Source of the DNA: Bacillota bacterium
Lineage (GTDB): Bacteria > Bacillota > Clostridia > Acetivibrionales > DTU013
Reading direction: 5' to 3'
DNA length: 64,000 nucleotides
NCBI GenBank assembly: GCA_023426125.1
Contig: JAFABI010000100.1
Span: 99,534-163,533 of the forward strand
Below the pieces are notes generated by a model. The model was not told where the DNA came from and made no database searches. It saw nothing but the letters and a program-made list of their open reading frames with translations. Below are positions 24,562-32,056 of the stretch, piece by piece (position 1 is the first letter of the stretch; every line of letters starts with the position of its first letter). Position numbers and translations under genes: made by a program.

Positions 24562-26670
24562 CTATTGTTTAATTTCCGCTTCCGCCGGCATTGCGTCTTT
24601 CCTGGACAGGTTGATCCTGCCTTGCTTGTCAACCTCCAGCACCTTTACAAGGATTTCGTCGCCTACGCTGACCACGTCCTCCACTTTTGCCACCCGTTTT
24701 GTATCCAGCTTGGATATGTGGACCAGCCCTTCCTTGCCTGGAACGAATTCAACAAATGCGCCGAAGGTCATCAGCCTGGTAACCTTGCCCATGAAAATCT
24801 GTCCGGGCTGCACTTCCTTTGCGATGGCTTCAATGATTTGAAGTGCGCGTGATCCGGCTTTTTCGTCGGAGGTGGCTACAAATACCCTTCCGTCATCCTC
24901 GATATCGATCTTTACACCGGTCTCGGCGATGATCTTGTTGATCACCTTGCCGCCGGGCCCTATGACATCCCTTATTTTGTCCGGGTCTATGGACATGGTA
25001 TATACCTTCGGTGCATAGGGAGAAAGCTCTTTTCTCGGCTCGGAAATGACCGGAGCGATGACCTCGTCAAGAATCTGGAATCTTCCTTTTTTGGTTAAGT
25101 CGAAGGCCTGCCGTATGATCTCATGGGTAAGCCCGTCTACCTTTATATCTACCTGTATGGCGGTTATACCGTTCTTTGTGCCCGCCACCTTGAAATCCAT
25201 ATCTCCGAAGAAATCTTCAATCCCCTGGATATCCATAAACGTAATGAATCTGCCCGGATTTGACTCATCAATTACCAGACCTGCCGAAATTCCTGCAACT
25301 GGGGCTTTAATGGGTACGCCGGCGTCCATTAAGGCCAGGGTGCTTCCGCAAACACTGCCCTGGGAGGTTGAGCCATTGGACATCAGTACTTCCGAAACAA
25401 GCCGGATGGCATAGGGAAATTCCTGTTCGCTGGGGATAACCGGCTCCAGGGCCCTTTCAGCAAGTGCTCCATGGCCTATTTCCCTTCTTCCCGGCCCTCT
25501 GGAGGTCTTAGCCTCGCCCACACTGTACCCGGGGAAATTATAATGGTGCATGTATCTTTTTTCTTCTTCCAGATCTACTCCGTCCAGCATCTGGACTTCT
25601 CCGATGCCACCCAGGGTAACCGTCGTCAGAACCTGTGTCTGTCCTCTCTGGAAAAGGCCGGAGCCGTGAGTTCTGGGCAGCAGCGATACGTCCGCGGCCA
25701 TGGCCCTTATTTCGTCAAGCCTTCTGCCGTCGACGCGCTTGTTTTCTTCAAGGATATATGCTCTTACAACCTTTTTCTCCAGCTTGTAAATGGCTTCATT
25801 GATAATGCCCTTGCTGTCCGGGAAGGCTTCTGCCAGGCTTTCCTGGACTTCCCCGGTAAGCTTTGCCACTTTATCGTCTCTTACCGTCTTATCCGTAGCC
25901 AATACGGCTTCACGCATTTTTTCATGCGCCAGTTTCTTTACTTCGTTGAAGATGTCCTCCGGAACTTCGGAGGATTGATATGCAAATTTCGGCTTCCCTA
26001 CCTCGGCCACGATGCCGTTTATAAACGCCGCAATCTTTTTGATCTCTTCATGGCCCTTTTTTATGGCCTCCAGCATCACATCGTCAGGTACTTCCCTGGC
26101 GCCCGCCTCGATCATTGTAATCTTTTCCGTCGTGCCGGCCAGCGTGACATACATTGCGCTTTTGTCCCTTTGTTCGGCGTTCGGGTTGACGATGACCTGG
26201 CCATCAACCAATCCCAGCACGACCCCTCCGATCGGCCCGTTGAAGGGAATATCCGATATGCTCAAGGCTGCCGAAGATCCGATCATTGCAGCGACTTCCG
26301 GCGAATTATCCTGATCCACCGACATAACGGTGTTGATGACCGTGACATCATTTCTCAGATCCTTGGGGAAGAGCGGCCGGATAGGCCTGTCGATCACCCT
26401 GGAGGTAAGTATGGCCTTCTCGGAAGGTTTGCCCTCCCTTTTGATAAAGCCTCCGGGAATCTTTCCTACGGCATAAAGTCTTTCTTCATAATCCACGCTT
26501 AAAGGGAAAAAGTCGATGCCTTCTCTCGGCAAAGCCGATGCGGTGGCGGTGGATAAAATAACGGTATCGCCATACCTTACCAGTACGGCTCCGTTGGCCA
26601 GCTGTGCCAGTCTGCCTGTTTCAATAGTCAGGGTCCTGCCGGCAAGCTCCATGGAAAATTTTTTACTCAT
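24562..26670 (-). CDS. pnp: Polyribonucleotide nucleotidyltransferase (PNPase)
   Basis: The 702-residue protein has two RNase PH domains (about residues 5-140 and 310-470) around an alpha-helical spacer. Then come a KH domain (GPGGKVINKIIAETG) and an S1 domain (GQIFMGKVTRLMTFGAFVEF). It degrades RNA 3' to 5' with phosphate, releasing nucleoside diphosphates, and can add tails. GGAGG upstream fixes ATG 26670. A long imperfect hairpin in the leader (26713-26787) is a plausible site of autoregulation. The gene is an ordinary length and complete. Confidence 0.96.
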   Translation of the reverse strand: MSKKFSMELAGRTLTIETGRLAQLANGAVLVRYGDTVILSTATASALPREGIDFFPLSVDYEERLYAVGKIPGGFIKREGKPSEKAILTSRVIDRPIRPLFPKDLRNDVTVINTVMSVDQDNSPEVAAMIGSSAALSISDIPFNGPIGGVVLGLVDGQVIVNPNAEQRDKSAMYVTLAGTTEKITMIEAGAREVPDDVMLEAIKKGHEEIKKIAAFINGIVAEVGKPKFAYQSSEVPEDIFNEVKKLAHEKMREAVLATDKTVRDDKVAKLTGEVQESLAEAFPDSKGIINEAIYKLEKKVVRAYILEENKRVDGRRLDEIRAMAADVSLLPRTHGSGLFQRGQTQVLTTVTLGGIGEVQMLDGVDLEEEKRYMHHYNFPGYSVGEAKTSRGPGRREIGHGALAERALEPVIPSEQEFPYAIRLVSEVLMSNGSTSQGSVCGSTLALMDAGVPIKAPVAGISAGLVIDESNPGRFITFMDIQGIEDFFGDMDFKVAGTKNGITAIQVDIKVDGLTHEIIRQAFDLTKKGRFQILDEVIAPVISEPRKELSPYAPKVYTMSIDPDKIRDVIGPGGKVINKIIAETGVKIDIEDDGRVFVATSDEKAGSRALQIIEAIAKEVQPGQIFMGKVTRLMTFGAFVEFVPGKEGLVHISKLDTKRVAKVEDVVSVGDEILVKVLEVDKQGRINLSRKDAMPAEAEIKQ

Positions 26671-26712
26671 TAAATAGCCTCCTCTGTTAATTCTGCAGTG
26701 CCGTAGACAAAG

Positions 26713-26787
26713 GGCAGTTAACAGAAAACGGACACTGGAAGCCGTATATGCCTGCACATATGCGGACTCCAGTCTCTGTTCTCTGCC
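26713..26787 (-). promoter_or_regulatory. Long hairpin in the pnp leader
   Basis: Nested pairings are visible: GGCAG/CTGCC, AACAGA/TCTGTT, ACTGGA/TCCAGT and CCGTATATG/CATATGCGG around a short loop. Together they make a 75-base interrupted stem about 45 bases before the pnp start. In enterobacteria a comparable pnp leader duplex is the RNase III/PNPase autoregulation site. A functional parallel here is inference. Confidence 0.55.
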
Positions 26788-26850
26788 TCTGCATTTCGTA
26801 CTATACCTTCCGGACTGCAGTTCTTATTTATTTATTATGTCTTATTTATG

Positions 26851-26878
26851 AAAAATAATGAGCGGAAATCTCCGCTCA
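26851..26878 (-). terminator. Terminator downstream of rpsO
   Basis: TGAGCGGA and TCCGCTCA form an 8-bp stem with a 4-base loop, followed on the minus strand by TTATTTTTC. It lies directly after the rpsO stop, so rpsO is largely a separate message with read-through to pnp. Confidence 0.8.
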
Positions 26879-26881
26879 CCA

Positions 26882-27145
26882 TTATTTCCTTAAATTAAGT
26901 TTTTCCACAATTGTACGGTATCTTTCTATATCTTTGTCCATCAAATAGTTCAGAAGTCCTCTTCTCTGTCCAACCATCTTAAGAAGTCCTCTTCTGGAGT
27001 GATGATCCTTTTTGTGAAGCTTCAGGTGCTCGTTCAAATGATTGATCCTCTCGGTGAGAATCGCTACCTGTACTTCCGGCGAACCTGTATCGCCTTCATG
27101 CAGCTTGTACTTGTCGATGATTTCCGTTTTTAGTTCCTTTACCAT
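26882..27145 (-). CDS. rpsO: 30S ribosomal protein S15
   Basis: The 87-residue product shows DTGSPEVQVAILTERINHL and DHHSRRGLLKMVGQRRGLL, the conserved 16S rRNA-binding segments of S15. I trimmed the start to ATG 27145, which gives the usual family length and a GGAGG site. S15 binds the central domain of 16S rRNA. The upstream leader (27146-27235) has a foldable segment and may carry S15 autoregulation. Confidence 0.97.
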   Translation of the reverse strand: MVKELKTEIIDKYKLHEGDTGSPEVQVAILTERINHLNEHLKLHKKDHHSRRGLLKMVGQRRGLLNYLMDKDIERYRTIVEKLNLRK

Positions 27146-27235
27146 TGCTAAAAAAGCCTCCTTATTTATTAGCCCCATGAGCCAGGTAATTGGTCGGAGT
27201 GTCCAGCAACCGAGCACATGGTTTTTTTATTGCAC
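27146..27235 (-). promoter_or_regulatory. Predicted structured rpsO leader
   Basis: Between the promoter and the start codon lies about 90 bases with pairing between CCATG and CATGG and an inner TCGG/CCGA stem. S15 represses its own mRNA through leader structures in several bacteria. This candidate rests on the visible pairing only. Confidence 0.4.
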
Positions 27236-27241
27236 TGATGT

Positions 27242-27270
27242 ATTTTAACATATTGCCGTTGAAATGTAAA
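27242..27270 (-). promoter_or_regulatory. Sigma-A-type promoter of rpsO
   Basis: TTTACA (27270-27265), a 17-base spacer, then TAAAAT (27247-27242), with TG two bases before the -10 box (extended -10). Confidence 0.75.
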
Positions 27271-27318
27271 CATTTTTTAACAAGAACTTCAAATCGTAAT
27301 TTGTCACCTTCCTAATTT

Positions 27319-27347
27319 GTCATTGCAAGCGACAGTGCGGCAATCTC
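27319..27347. repeat. Half copy of the GTCATTGCGAG-type repeat
   Basis: GTCATTGCAAGCGACAGTGC then GGCAATCTC is the left half of the element complete at 7214-7294. Confidence 0.5.
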
Positions 27348-27393
27348 GGCAGCCACTGGCCGTCCGGCAGGCTTTTTGACCCGGATTGCATTT

Positions 27394-27420
27394 GCGGACG
27401 CGCTAATAGCGCGCCCTGCT
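27394..27420. repeat. Family B palindromic repeat
   Basis: GCGGACGCGCTAATAGCGCG, then CCCTGCTTTTT. It lies just beyond the ribbon-helix-helix gene stop; with its T run it might also terminate plus-strand transcription. Confidence 0.55.
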
Positions 27421-27432
27421 TTTTCATGCTTA

Positions 27433-27621
27433 TCAAGATGATTCGCTTTTGTTTTTCTGCGTCCCTTTAGGCCCGGACCCTTTTCTCCGCTTGTTTATCG
27501 CTTCATGGAGCAGATACTCGATTTGCCCGTTTACGGAGCGGAATTCCGCATCTGCCCACCGGTTGATTTCCTCCCACATTTTTGGGTCCAGTCTGAGTAA
27601 AATCGTCTTTTTTTCAGCCAT
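27433..27621 (-). CDS. Arc-type ribbon-helix-helix DNA-binding protein
   Basis: The 62-residue protein has the ribbon strand KKTILLRLDPKMWEEINRWA followed by FRSVNGQIEYLLHEAI: a beta strand and two helices of the Arc/MetJ fold. Arc-like proteins dimerise and insert the strand in the major groove. It lies 23 bases after the SPFH gene and is probably co-transcribed with it. Arc-like genes next to SPFH genes recur in Clostridia in my experience, although the function of the pair is not established. A toxin-antitoxin role is less likely, since no toxin-like neighbour exists. Confidence 0.75.
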   Translation of the reverse strand: MAEKKTILLRLDPKMWEEINRWADAEFRSVNGQIEYLLHEAINKRRKGSGPKGTQKNKSESS

Positions 27622-27644
27622 TTAAGATTCTTCTTTCCAACGGA

Positions 27645-28514
27645 CTAATTATGGAGCGTACCGGCGTTGATTACCGGCTGTGTCGATCTCTCTCCGCAAA
27701 GTACGACCAAAAGATTACTTACCATTGCGGCTTTTCTTTCTTCGTCCAGCTCCACGATCCCGTTCTCATTCAGCTTGTGGAGAGCCATTTCCACCATTCC
27801 CACCGCGCCTTCGACGATTTTCTGCCTGGCGGCGATGATGGCTGAAGCCTGCTGCCTTTGCAGCATTGCCGCGGCAATCTCCGGCGAATATGCCAGATGG
27901 CTGAGCCTTGCCTCCTCCACCGTCACTCCGGCTTTGCTCAGCCTTTCCTGCAGTTCTTTCTTCAATGCTTCCGAAACTTCCTCGGAGCTGCCTCTCAAAG
28001 ATAGCTGCTTTTCGTTATCCGTCACATCATAGGGGTACAATCCTGCCAGGTGCCTTAATGCCGATTCGCTTTGGATTTCCACGTATTCGATGTAATTGTC
28101 CACATCAAACAATGCTTCCGCCGTATTCTGGACCCTCCAGACAATAACCGTTGCAATCTCGATGGGATTTCCCATCTCATCGTTTACCTTCAGCTTGTCG
28201 CTGTTAAAGTTTCTGGACCGCAAGGATATTTTCCTTTTCGTATAAAATGGATTTGCCCAAAGCCAGCCCGGTACTTTCACCGTGCCCTTGTAGTCCCCGA
28301 ACAGTATCAAGGCCGCCGCTTCGTTGGGCTGCAATGTAAAAAAGCCCATGAGCAGCACTAACCATCCCAGAAAGAGAACAACGCTGACGATATAGAAGAT
28401 CCCCTTGTCTGCTGTAATGCCGAAAATAATAAAGACAACTGAAATGATCAAAACCAATGATGTAAGGACAAACATTTCCAGTCCTGACCGTACTTTTTTA
28501 GGAATTTCCTTCAT
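27645..28514 (-). CDS. SPFH/band 7 membrane protein
   Basis: The 289-residue product has two N-terminal membrane helices (about residues 12-34 and 38-58). A band 7 domain follows (NEAAALILFGDYKGTVKVPG to about residue 190), then an Ala/Gln-rich coiled segment (AAAMLQRQQASAIIAARQKI). SPFH proteins form oligomeric membrane scaffolds. The C-terminal VELDEERKAAMVSNLLVVLC resembles the subgroup found with Arc-like proteins. ATG 28514 is preferred; AGGAG precedes it and a GTG three codons upstream overlaps. A strong promoter lies just upstream, so this pair forms its own operon. Confidence 0.85.
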   Translation of the reverse strand: MKEIPKKVRSGLEMFVLTSLVLIISVVFIIFGITADKGIFYIVSVVLFLGWLVLLMGFFTLQPNEAAALILFGDYKGTVKVPGWLWANPFYTKRKISLRSRNFNSDKLKVNDEMGNPIEIATVIVWRVQNTAEALFDVDNYIEYVEIQSESALRHLAGLYPYDVTDNEKQLSLRGSSEEVSEALKKELQERLSKAGVTVEEARLSHLAYSPEIAAAMLQRQQASAIIAARQKIVEGAVGMVEMALHKLNENGIVELDEERKAAMVSNLLVVLCGERSTQPVINAGTLHN

Positions 28515-28552
28515 AAAACACACTCCTGATTCAATATTATTTTGATATCACA

Positions 28553-28581
28553 ATTATATCATATTGATATGAATCTCGCAA
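28553..28581 (-). promoter_or_regulatory. Sigma-A promoter of the SPFH operon
   Basis: TTGCGA (28581-28576), 17 bases, then a perfect TATAAT (28558-28553) with TG one base upstream of the -10 box. TGATAT-type inverted repeats around it (for example TGATATCACAATTATATCA) could be an operator, possibly for the co-encoded ribbon-helix-helix protein. Confidence 0.8.
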
Positions 28582-28615
28582 GAAAAAACTCCGTGAATGT
28601 GACCGGGGCGTCTGT

Positions 28616-28651
28616 AAGAAAATCCCTCCAAACCCGTGAGCTTGGAGGGAT
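28616..28651 (-). terminator. Terminator of the sigma/anti-sigma operon
   Basis: ATCCCTCCAA and TTGGAGGGAT form a 10-bp stem with a 10-base loop; on the minus strand TTTTCTT follows. It lies about 100 bases past the stop of the 28754-29794 gene. Confidence 0.8.
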
Positions 28652-28753
28652 ACAACTTTGTTTATTTAGGTATGGAGATGGATCCGCCAAACTCGCGTTT
28701 TTCGTTGGGCGGAGGCTGCCCCTTGAAAGCTGTTCTGTCAGATATGCCGATTT

Positions 28754-29794
28754 TTACGGCAGTGTAATGATCAATGTATTGTTTTCTTTTTCCCAGGAAA
28801 AGGTCAGCTTGAGTCCGGTGACCTGCTCCACATCCTGAACCCGGTAAAAGCGGTCCACGCGCTTATAGGAAGTACCCGAGAAACCTTCTTTCATAGAATA
28901 TGAATCAAACGTGGTTCCATCTTTTTTTATCAGCGAAAGAGTACACAGGCTGCCGGCCTCCTTCAGATCCGAATTAGCGACAAGTTGAGCCAGCCCGCTT
29001 CCGTCGAGCTCGAGCGTCATCGTCAGCGGAGAAAGATTGACAGATTTTACAACGACTTCATGTCCGTTGACCTCATACGTTTTATTAATATCAAATGTCT
29101 GCATCTGTTCAGAATAAGAAAGGGTCCAGGACAGCCTCCAATTTCCTTCCACGACAACGCGCTCATTTCCCGTAGGGCTATCGTATGCTTCGACATCCGT
29201 AAGATTTGCAAAGTCAACCGTGATGGTTTTACCGTTCCACTCTTCCTTTTCCCTATTGTCCAGATATACTTCGTAGTAGCGCTCGTTGGCTGACCCGGAG
29301 GGCGATGCGGTGAGGTCGCTATTAATCATGAATCCGCAAGTAAGGCCGAAATTACGGCCGACTCCTTCGATGTCAACATCTATATCCAACCCGTTTGCAT
29401 CCGACAGTGTGATTCCTTCCGGTGCTTTGACGCTAAATAGCAGATAGACACCGTTTTTATCGCCAAGCGTCTGAAGCGCCGTAACCGTTAAGCCGTTTTC
29501 CGTCACGGTCTGGCCAACGGAAGCCATGGCTCCGTCCGAGGCCAGCTGGTTTTGCTGCTGCTCATCTGCTCCGAACCTCTGGGCAAGTTTACTATCCCAT
29601 TGTATAACATGCGCAGCCGCTGCTGTCACGCCAAGTCCCGCGATAACGGCTGCAAGTACAATGAAAAATCTTTTTTTCATGACTTTTTTCCTCCCGGTTT
29701 TATTTAATATCTGAGTGTCCAATGTACGCTGTACTCTTTCATGAAAACTCTGAGGGACCTCAGGAAAAACATTGTTCCAATCGTTATTGTTCAT
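28754..29794 (-). CDS. DUF4179-type membrane protein, probable anti-sigma factor
   Basis: The 346-residue protein has a cytoplasmic N-terminus of about 40 residues (VFPEVPQSFHERVQRTLD), one membrane helix (about 43-62) and a large extracytoplasmic beta-rich domain. That plan is typical of DUF4179 proteins paired with ECF sigma factors. The family's usual role is to hold the cognate sigma factor inactive at the membrane until an external signal arrives. It overlaps the sigma gene by 11 bases. No zinc-binding HxxxCxxC anti-sigma motif is present, which is normal for this family. Confidence 0.75.
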   Translation of the reverse strand: MNNNDWNNVFPEVPQSFHERVQRTLDTQILNKTGRKKVMKKRFFIVLAAVIAGLGVTAAAAHVIQWDSKLAQRFGADEQQQNQLASDGAMASVGQTVTENGLTVTALQTLGDKNGVYLLFSVKAPEGITLSDANGLDIDVDIEGVGRNFGLTCGFMINSDLTASPSGSANERYYEVYLDNREKEEWNGKTITVDFANLTDVEAYDSPTGNERVVVEGNWRLSWTLSYSEQMQTFDINKTYEVNGHEVVVKSVNLSPLTMTLELDGSGLAQLVANSDLKEAGSLCTLSLIKKDGTTFDSYSMKEGFSGTSYKRVDRFYRVQDVEQVTGLKLTFSWEKENNTLIITLP

Positions 29795-30272
29795 GGGTCA
29801 GAACCTCCTTTTCTCCAAAAACTGACTTTAATTCTGTTCGTGCACGCGACAAACGACTTTTTACCGTACCCTCCGGTATTTTCAAAATTTCGGCCATTTC
29901 CATCGTCTTAAAGCCTTCGATATAATGCAGGACAATAACCAGTCGAAGTTCTGTTTTTAGTTCCATGATGGCGTCAAACAAGCCCAGATCATTTTGCTGT
30001 TCCGATGAAGACCGTGCTTCCATATAGTCTTCAAGCGGCACCACTCTTTTGTTGGCTCGACAAATCCGGTAACATTCGTTAATCAATATCCTGCACAGCC
30101 ATGTCTTGAAGAATCGCTCATCCCTCAGGCTGTGAAGTTTGCTGTATGCCGTAATAATCGTTTCCTGAACGGCATCCGCGCAGTCACAGTCATTCTTCAG
30201 AATGGATTTGGATATGTGATATAGCGTTTCCTCCGCTGCCATCACTTGTTCGGTAAAATCATTTTTGTTCAC
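29784..30272 (-). CDS. ECF-type RNA polymerase sigma factor
   Basis: The 162-residue protein has a sigma region 2 (NDCDCADAVQETIITAYSKL, then FFKTWLCRILINEC) and a region 4 helix-turn-helix (YIEGFKTMEMAEILKIPEGT, then VKSRLSRAR). It lacks region 3, as ECF sigma factors do. The start codon is GTG with AAGGA upstream. It is co-translated with the DUF4179 gene. The target genes are unknown; autoregulation is common in this class, but no convincing ECF promoter is visible upstream. Confidence 0.9.
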   Translation of the reverse strand: MNKNDFTEQVMAAEETLYHISKSILKNDCDCADAVQETIITAYSKLHSLRDERFFKTWLCRILINECYRICRANKRVVPLEDYMEARSSSEQQNDLGLFDAIMELKTELRLVIVLHYIEGFKTMEMAEILKIPEGTVKSRLSRARTELKSVFGEKEVLTHEQ

Positions 30273-30418
30273 TGCGGCTATTCCTTTTCATGTGCATTAT
30301 GAAGTTCCTTTCCTTATCGACCGATAATATCTTGAGCTCTGACAATTAGATTATTCAGGACGGCGTTTGGTTCACTCATTAAGAAAAATACTTATAGTTT
30401 TTGTTTGTGCGTTGCAAA

Positions 30419-30455
30419 ACAAAAAAGCAGGGCGGACAGCCGAAACTGTCCGCCC
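30419..30455 (-). terminator. Strong terminator at the end of the fla/che operon
   Basis: GGGCGGACAG and CTGTCCGCCC form a perfect 10-bp stem with a 6-base loop; on the minus strand TGCTTTTTTGTTTT follows. It is the first clear intrinsic terminator after the chain of same-strand genes that begins at flgB. Confidence 0.9.
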
Positions 30456-30540
30456 CGCCACAGGGATTTATACTTGGTTCACTTTTTATTCCTATGATAC
30501 CCCGCCTAAAGGCAACCCTTTTTTTAAGATCGTTTCTTTT

Positions 30541-30732
30541 TTATTTAATGTTTTCCGTTGACAATGGCGGCTCTTTTATCAGGCCATACCGCTGCTCCAG
30601 CTTTAAGAGATCAGCTTCGGAGAGGTTTTTCAGAGGATCCCAGCCGGCAAAATAAATCATGCCGGCGATGGAAGTTATTATAATACCTATGCCTATACCC
30701 AGCAATATGTTTTTGACACTGAAATTGGTCAT
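30541..30732 (-). CDS. Small single-pass membrane protein at the fla/che operon end
   Basis: The 63-residue product has one hydrophobic helix (about residues 9-29, ILLGIGIGIIITSIAGMIYF) and a short acidic/basic tail. GGGAGG upstream supports translation. It is 31 bases after the SwrB-like gene and before the operon terminator. The first half resembles the start of small proteins in many endolytic-transglycosylase-like families, but no such domain is present. No function can be assigned. Confidence 0.65.
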   Translation of the reverse strand: MTNFSVKNILLGIGIGIIITSIAGMIYFAGWDPLKNLSEADLLKLEQRYGLIKEPPLSTENIK

Positions 30733-30763
30733 ACTTTCCTCCCTGGAACATATCGTCTCACGG

Positions 30764-31429
30764 TCACTGCTTGTTTAATTCCAGAATAAGCTGTATTTCC
30801 CCCTTGCCGATGTTTAGCCGCCTGGCTATATCCACTTCGGTCATTCCGTTTCTTGACAGCCTTAATACTTCTTCGTATTTGCTGTTGCCGGCAACTGCCT
30901 TATCTGATTTGCCATCCTGGGGCTTTTCCTCCCCGGCTGAATAAAAAAAGCTATTTCCCCCGATCAAATTTTCATATTCCATATCACTGTTTAGTTTGAA
31001 TAAGAACTCCTCCGGAACGGCTGGTTCAATTGTTTCATTTGCCACACCATCCGGCCCCGGCTGGACCTCTGCTTCCGGTTTTATATTGCCGGCAACTTCC
31101 GTATCTTGAAAGATATTTATTTCCTGCGGCATCCTTCCTGCATCCTGTGACCTTTGCGCCAGGGCTTTAATTTCTTCCTGGGCCTTTTTCAAATTCATGG
31201 CCAGTTCTTCATTTTTAAAATCCATCTGGGTTACGACATAGTCGGAAAATTTATTCAACTCTTCAATCATTTGTTCCGCATCATAGATTATTTCCACCAG
31301 TTCCTGTTTCTTTTTTTCATAATTATTTATAAAGCTAAATACTTTCTTTTTTTCAAGTAAAACCAGTATCAGGGAAAGACTGATTAATATTATCCCGATG
31401 AAGATCAGACTGACATAAAACTGATTCAT
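30764..31429 (-). CDS. SwrB-like motility protein (DUF6115-type), membrane-anchored
   Basis: The 221-residue protein has one N-terminal helix (about residues 5-26), a coiled coil (about 32-90), a variable acidic middle and a C-terminal helix-turn-helix-like segment (GMTEVDIARRLNIGKGEIQL). In Bacillus subtilis the gene after sigD at the end of the fla/che operon is swrB, with the same plan: one helix, then a C-terminal HTH-like end. I infer that this is its counterpart, displaced two genes from sigD. ATG 31429 is the right start; an open frame continues upstream, but only through the nested repeat at 31471-31668. Confidence 0.65.
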   Translation of the reverse strand: MNQFYVSLIFIGIILISLSLILVLLEKKKVFSFINNYEKKKQELVEIIYDAEQMIEELNKFSDYVVTQMDFKNEELAMNLKKAQEEIKALAQRSQDAGRMPQEINIFQDTEVAGNIKPEAEVQPGPDGVANETIEPAVPEEFLFKLNSDMEYENLIGGNSFFYSAGEEKPQDGKSDKAVAGNSKYEEVLRLSRNGMTEVDIARRLNIGKGEIQLILELNKQ

Positions 31430-31470
31430 TGCCGTACCCCTATTTTTCCTTCCGCGCAAACACCCATTTT

Positions 31471-31668
31471 TAACGACCCAATTCAAAAGGAAATTTTTCG
31501 GTTGTAGAAAAATTTCCTTACCGTAGCGGAGTTTCACCGGGGCTGGTCGCAAATGCCTTGCATTTGCTGCTCGCCCATGCACCCCGGGCGGGAGATATGC
31601 TCGCCGCCTGAAAACCAATTCGGCGCCCGCCACCTATAGCGGTGGGGGATATTTGGGTGTCTCGTTAT
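31471..31668. repeat. TAACGA element with a second repeat inserted in it (nested)
   Basis: The ends are TAACGACCCAATTCAAAAGG and TCTCGTTAT, giving TAACGA/TCGTTA inverted termini. The outer parts match the 98-bp element at 36023-36120, including a GGAAATTT...AAATTTCC hairpin. About 100 extra bases (roughly 31541-31640) split this copy; they include a family C repeat. The stop codon of the 31665-31976 gene lies in the right terminus. Confidence 0.7.
31541..31583. repeat. Dispersed repeat family C, copy 3
   Basis: GGCTGGTCGCAAATGCCTTG then CATTTGCTGCTCGCCCATGC. It is the same sequence as copy 2 at 3791-3851 with few changes, here inside the TAACGA element. Confidence 0.6.
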
Positions 31669-31976
31669 ATTTTTATATCAATTGTGCTGGTTTGCATGCT
31701 TTTTTTCCCGGCCCTGCCGGCACTGCCTCCGGTTTTTTCCTTCTTTTTTTGATTCTTGCCGCCGTCACCTTCCTCTTTCTGTCTTTCTGTTATCCTGGCA
31801 TCCTGTGCCCGCTTCTGCGAATAAACCTGTCTCAGTGAGTTATCGGCGATAGTCTGCGTGTTTGCAGCCTGCTGCTGCTGCATTGAATAATTTTTCTGAT
31901 TTTCATCGTTGCTGGCTTTGGAAGCCTCAACCGTTCTCGGAATGATTACCTGAAAATCCACCGGTTTGATTGACAT
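31665..31976 (-). CDS. Hypothetical hydrophilic fla/che operon protein
   Basis: The 103-residue protein starts MSIKPVDFQVIIPRTVEASK, followed by a Gln/Asn-rich stretch and a Lys/Gly/Glu-rich tail. No membrane segment or known domain is seen, and it is probably largely disordered. AAGGATG upstream supports the start. Small proteins beginning with IKPVDFQVIIPR-like sequences occur in the same operon position in other Clostridia, to my knowledge without assigned function. It sits between the DUF342 gene and the SwrB-like gene. Confidence 0.65.
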   Translation of the reverse strand: MSIKPVDFQVIIPRTVEASKASNDENQKNYSMQQQQAANTQTIADNSLRQVYSQKRAQDARITERQKEEGDGGKNQKKKEKTGGSAGRAGKKSMQTSTIDIKI

Positions 31977-31993
31977 AAAATCACATCCTTTTT

Positions 31994-32050
31994 AAAAAGG
32001 GACATTCCTCAAACTACGGAGCCCCACTTCACGCTGAGGTGTGTCTCTTT
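31994..32050. repeat. GGGACA REP-like element, short copy
   Basis: AAAAAGGGACATTCCTCAAA at one end and GAGGTGTGTCTCTTTA at the other give GGGACA/TGTCTC imperfect inverted ends. It is related to the tandem copies at 46320-46490 and lies in a gap of 80 bases. Confidence 0.55.
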
Positions 32051-32056
32051 ACCTCG

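Noticed and set aside
25471..26502. A 343-codon plus-strand open frame opposite pnp, and similar long frames at 21211-22032, 17054-17932, 32114-32953 and 39718-40635.
   Set aside because: They are antisense shadows of well-identified genes, show unnatural composition, and lack sensible domains or ribosome binding sites.
27433..28514. Toxin-antitoxin pair (ribbon-helix-helix antitoxin).
   Set aside because: The partner gene encodes a band 7 membrane scaffold, not a toxin-like small protein, and precedes the DNA-binding gene in the operon.
31430..31633. N-terminal extension of the SwrB-like protein.
   Set aside because: The extra codons are read from the nested repeat element. The internal ATG at 31429 has a ribosome binding site and begins the membrane helix.
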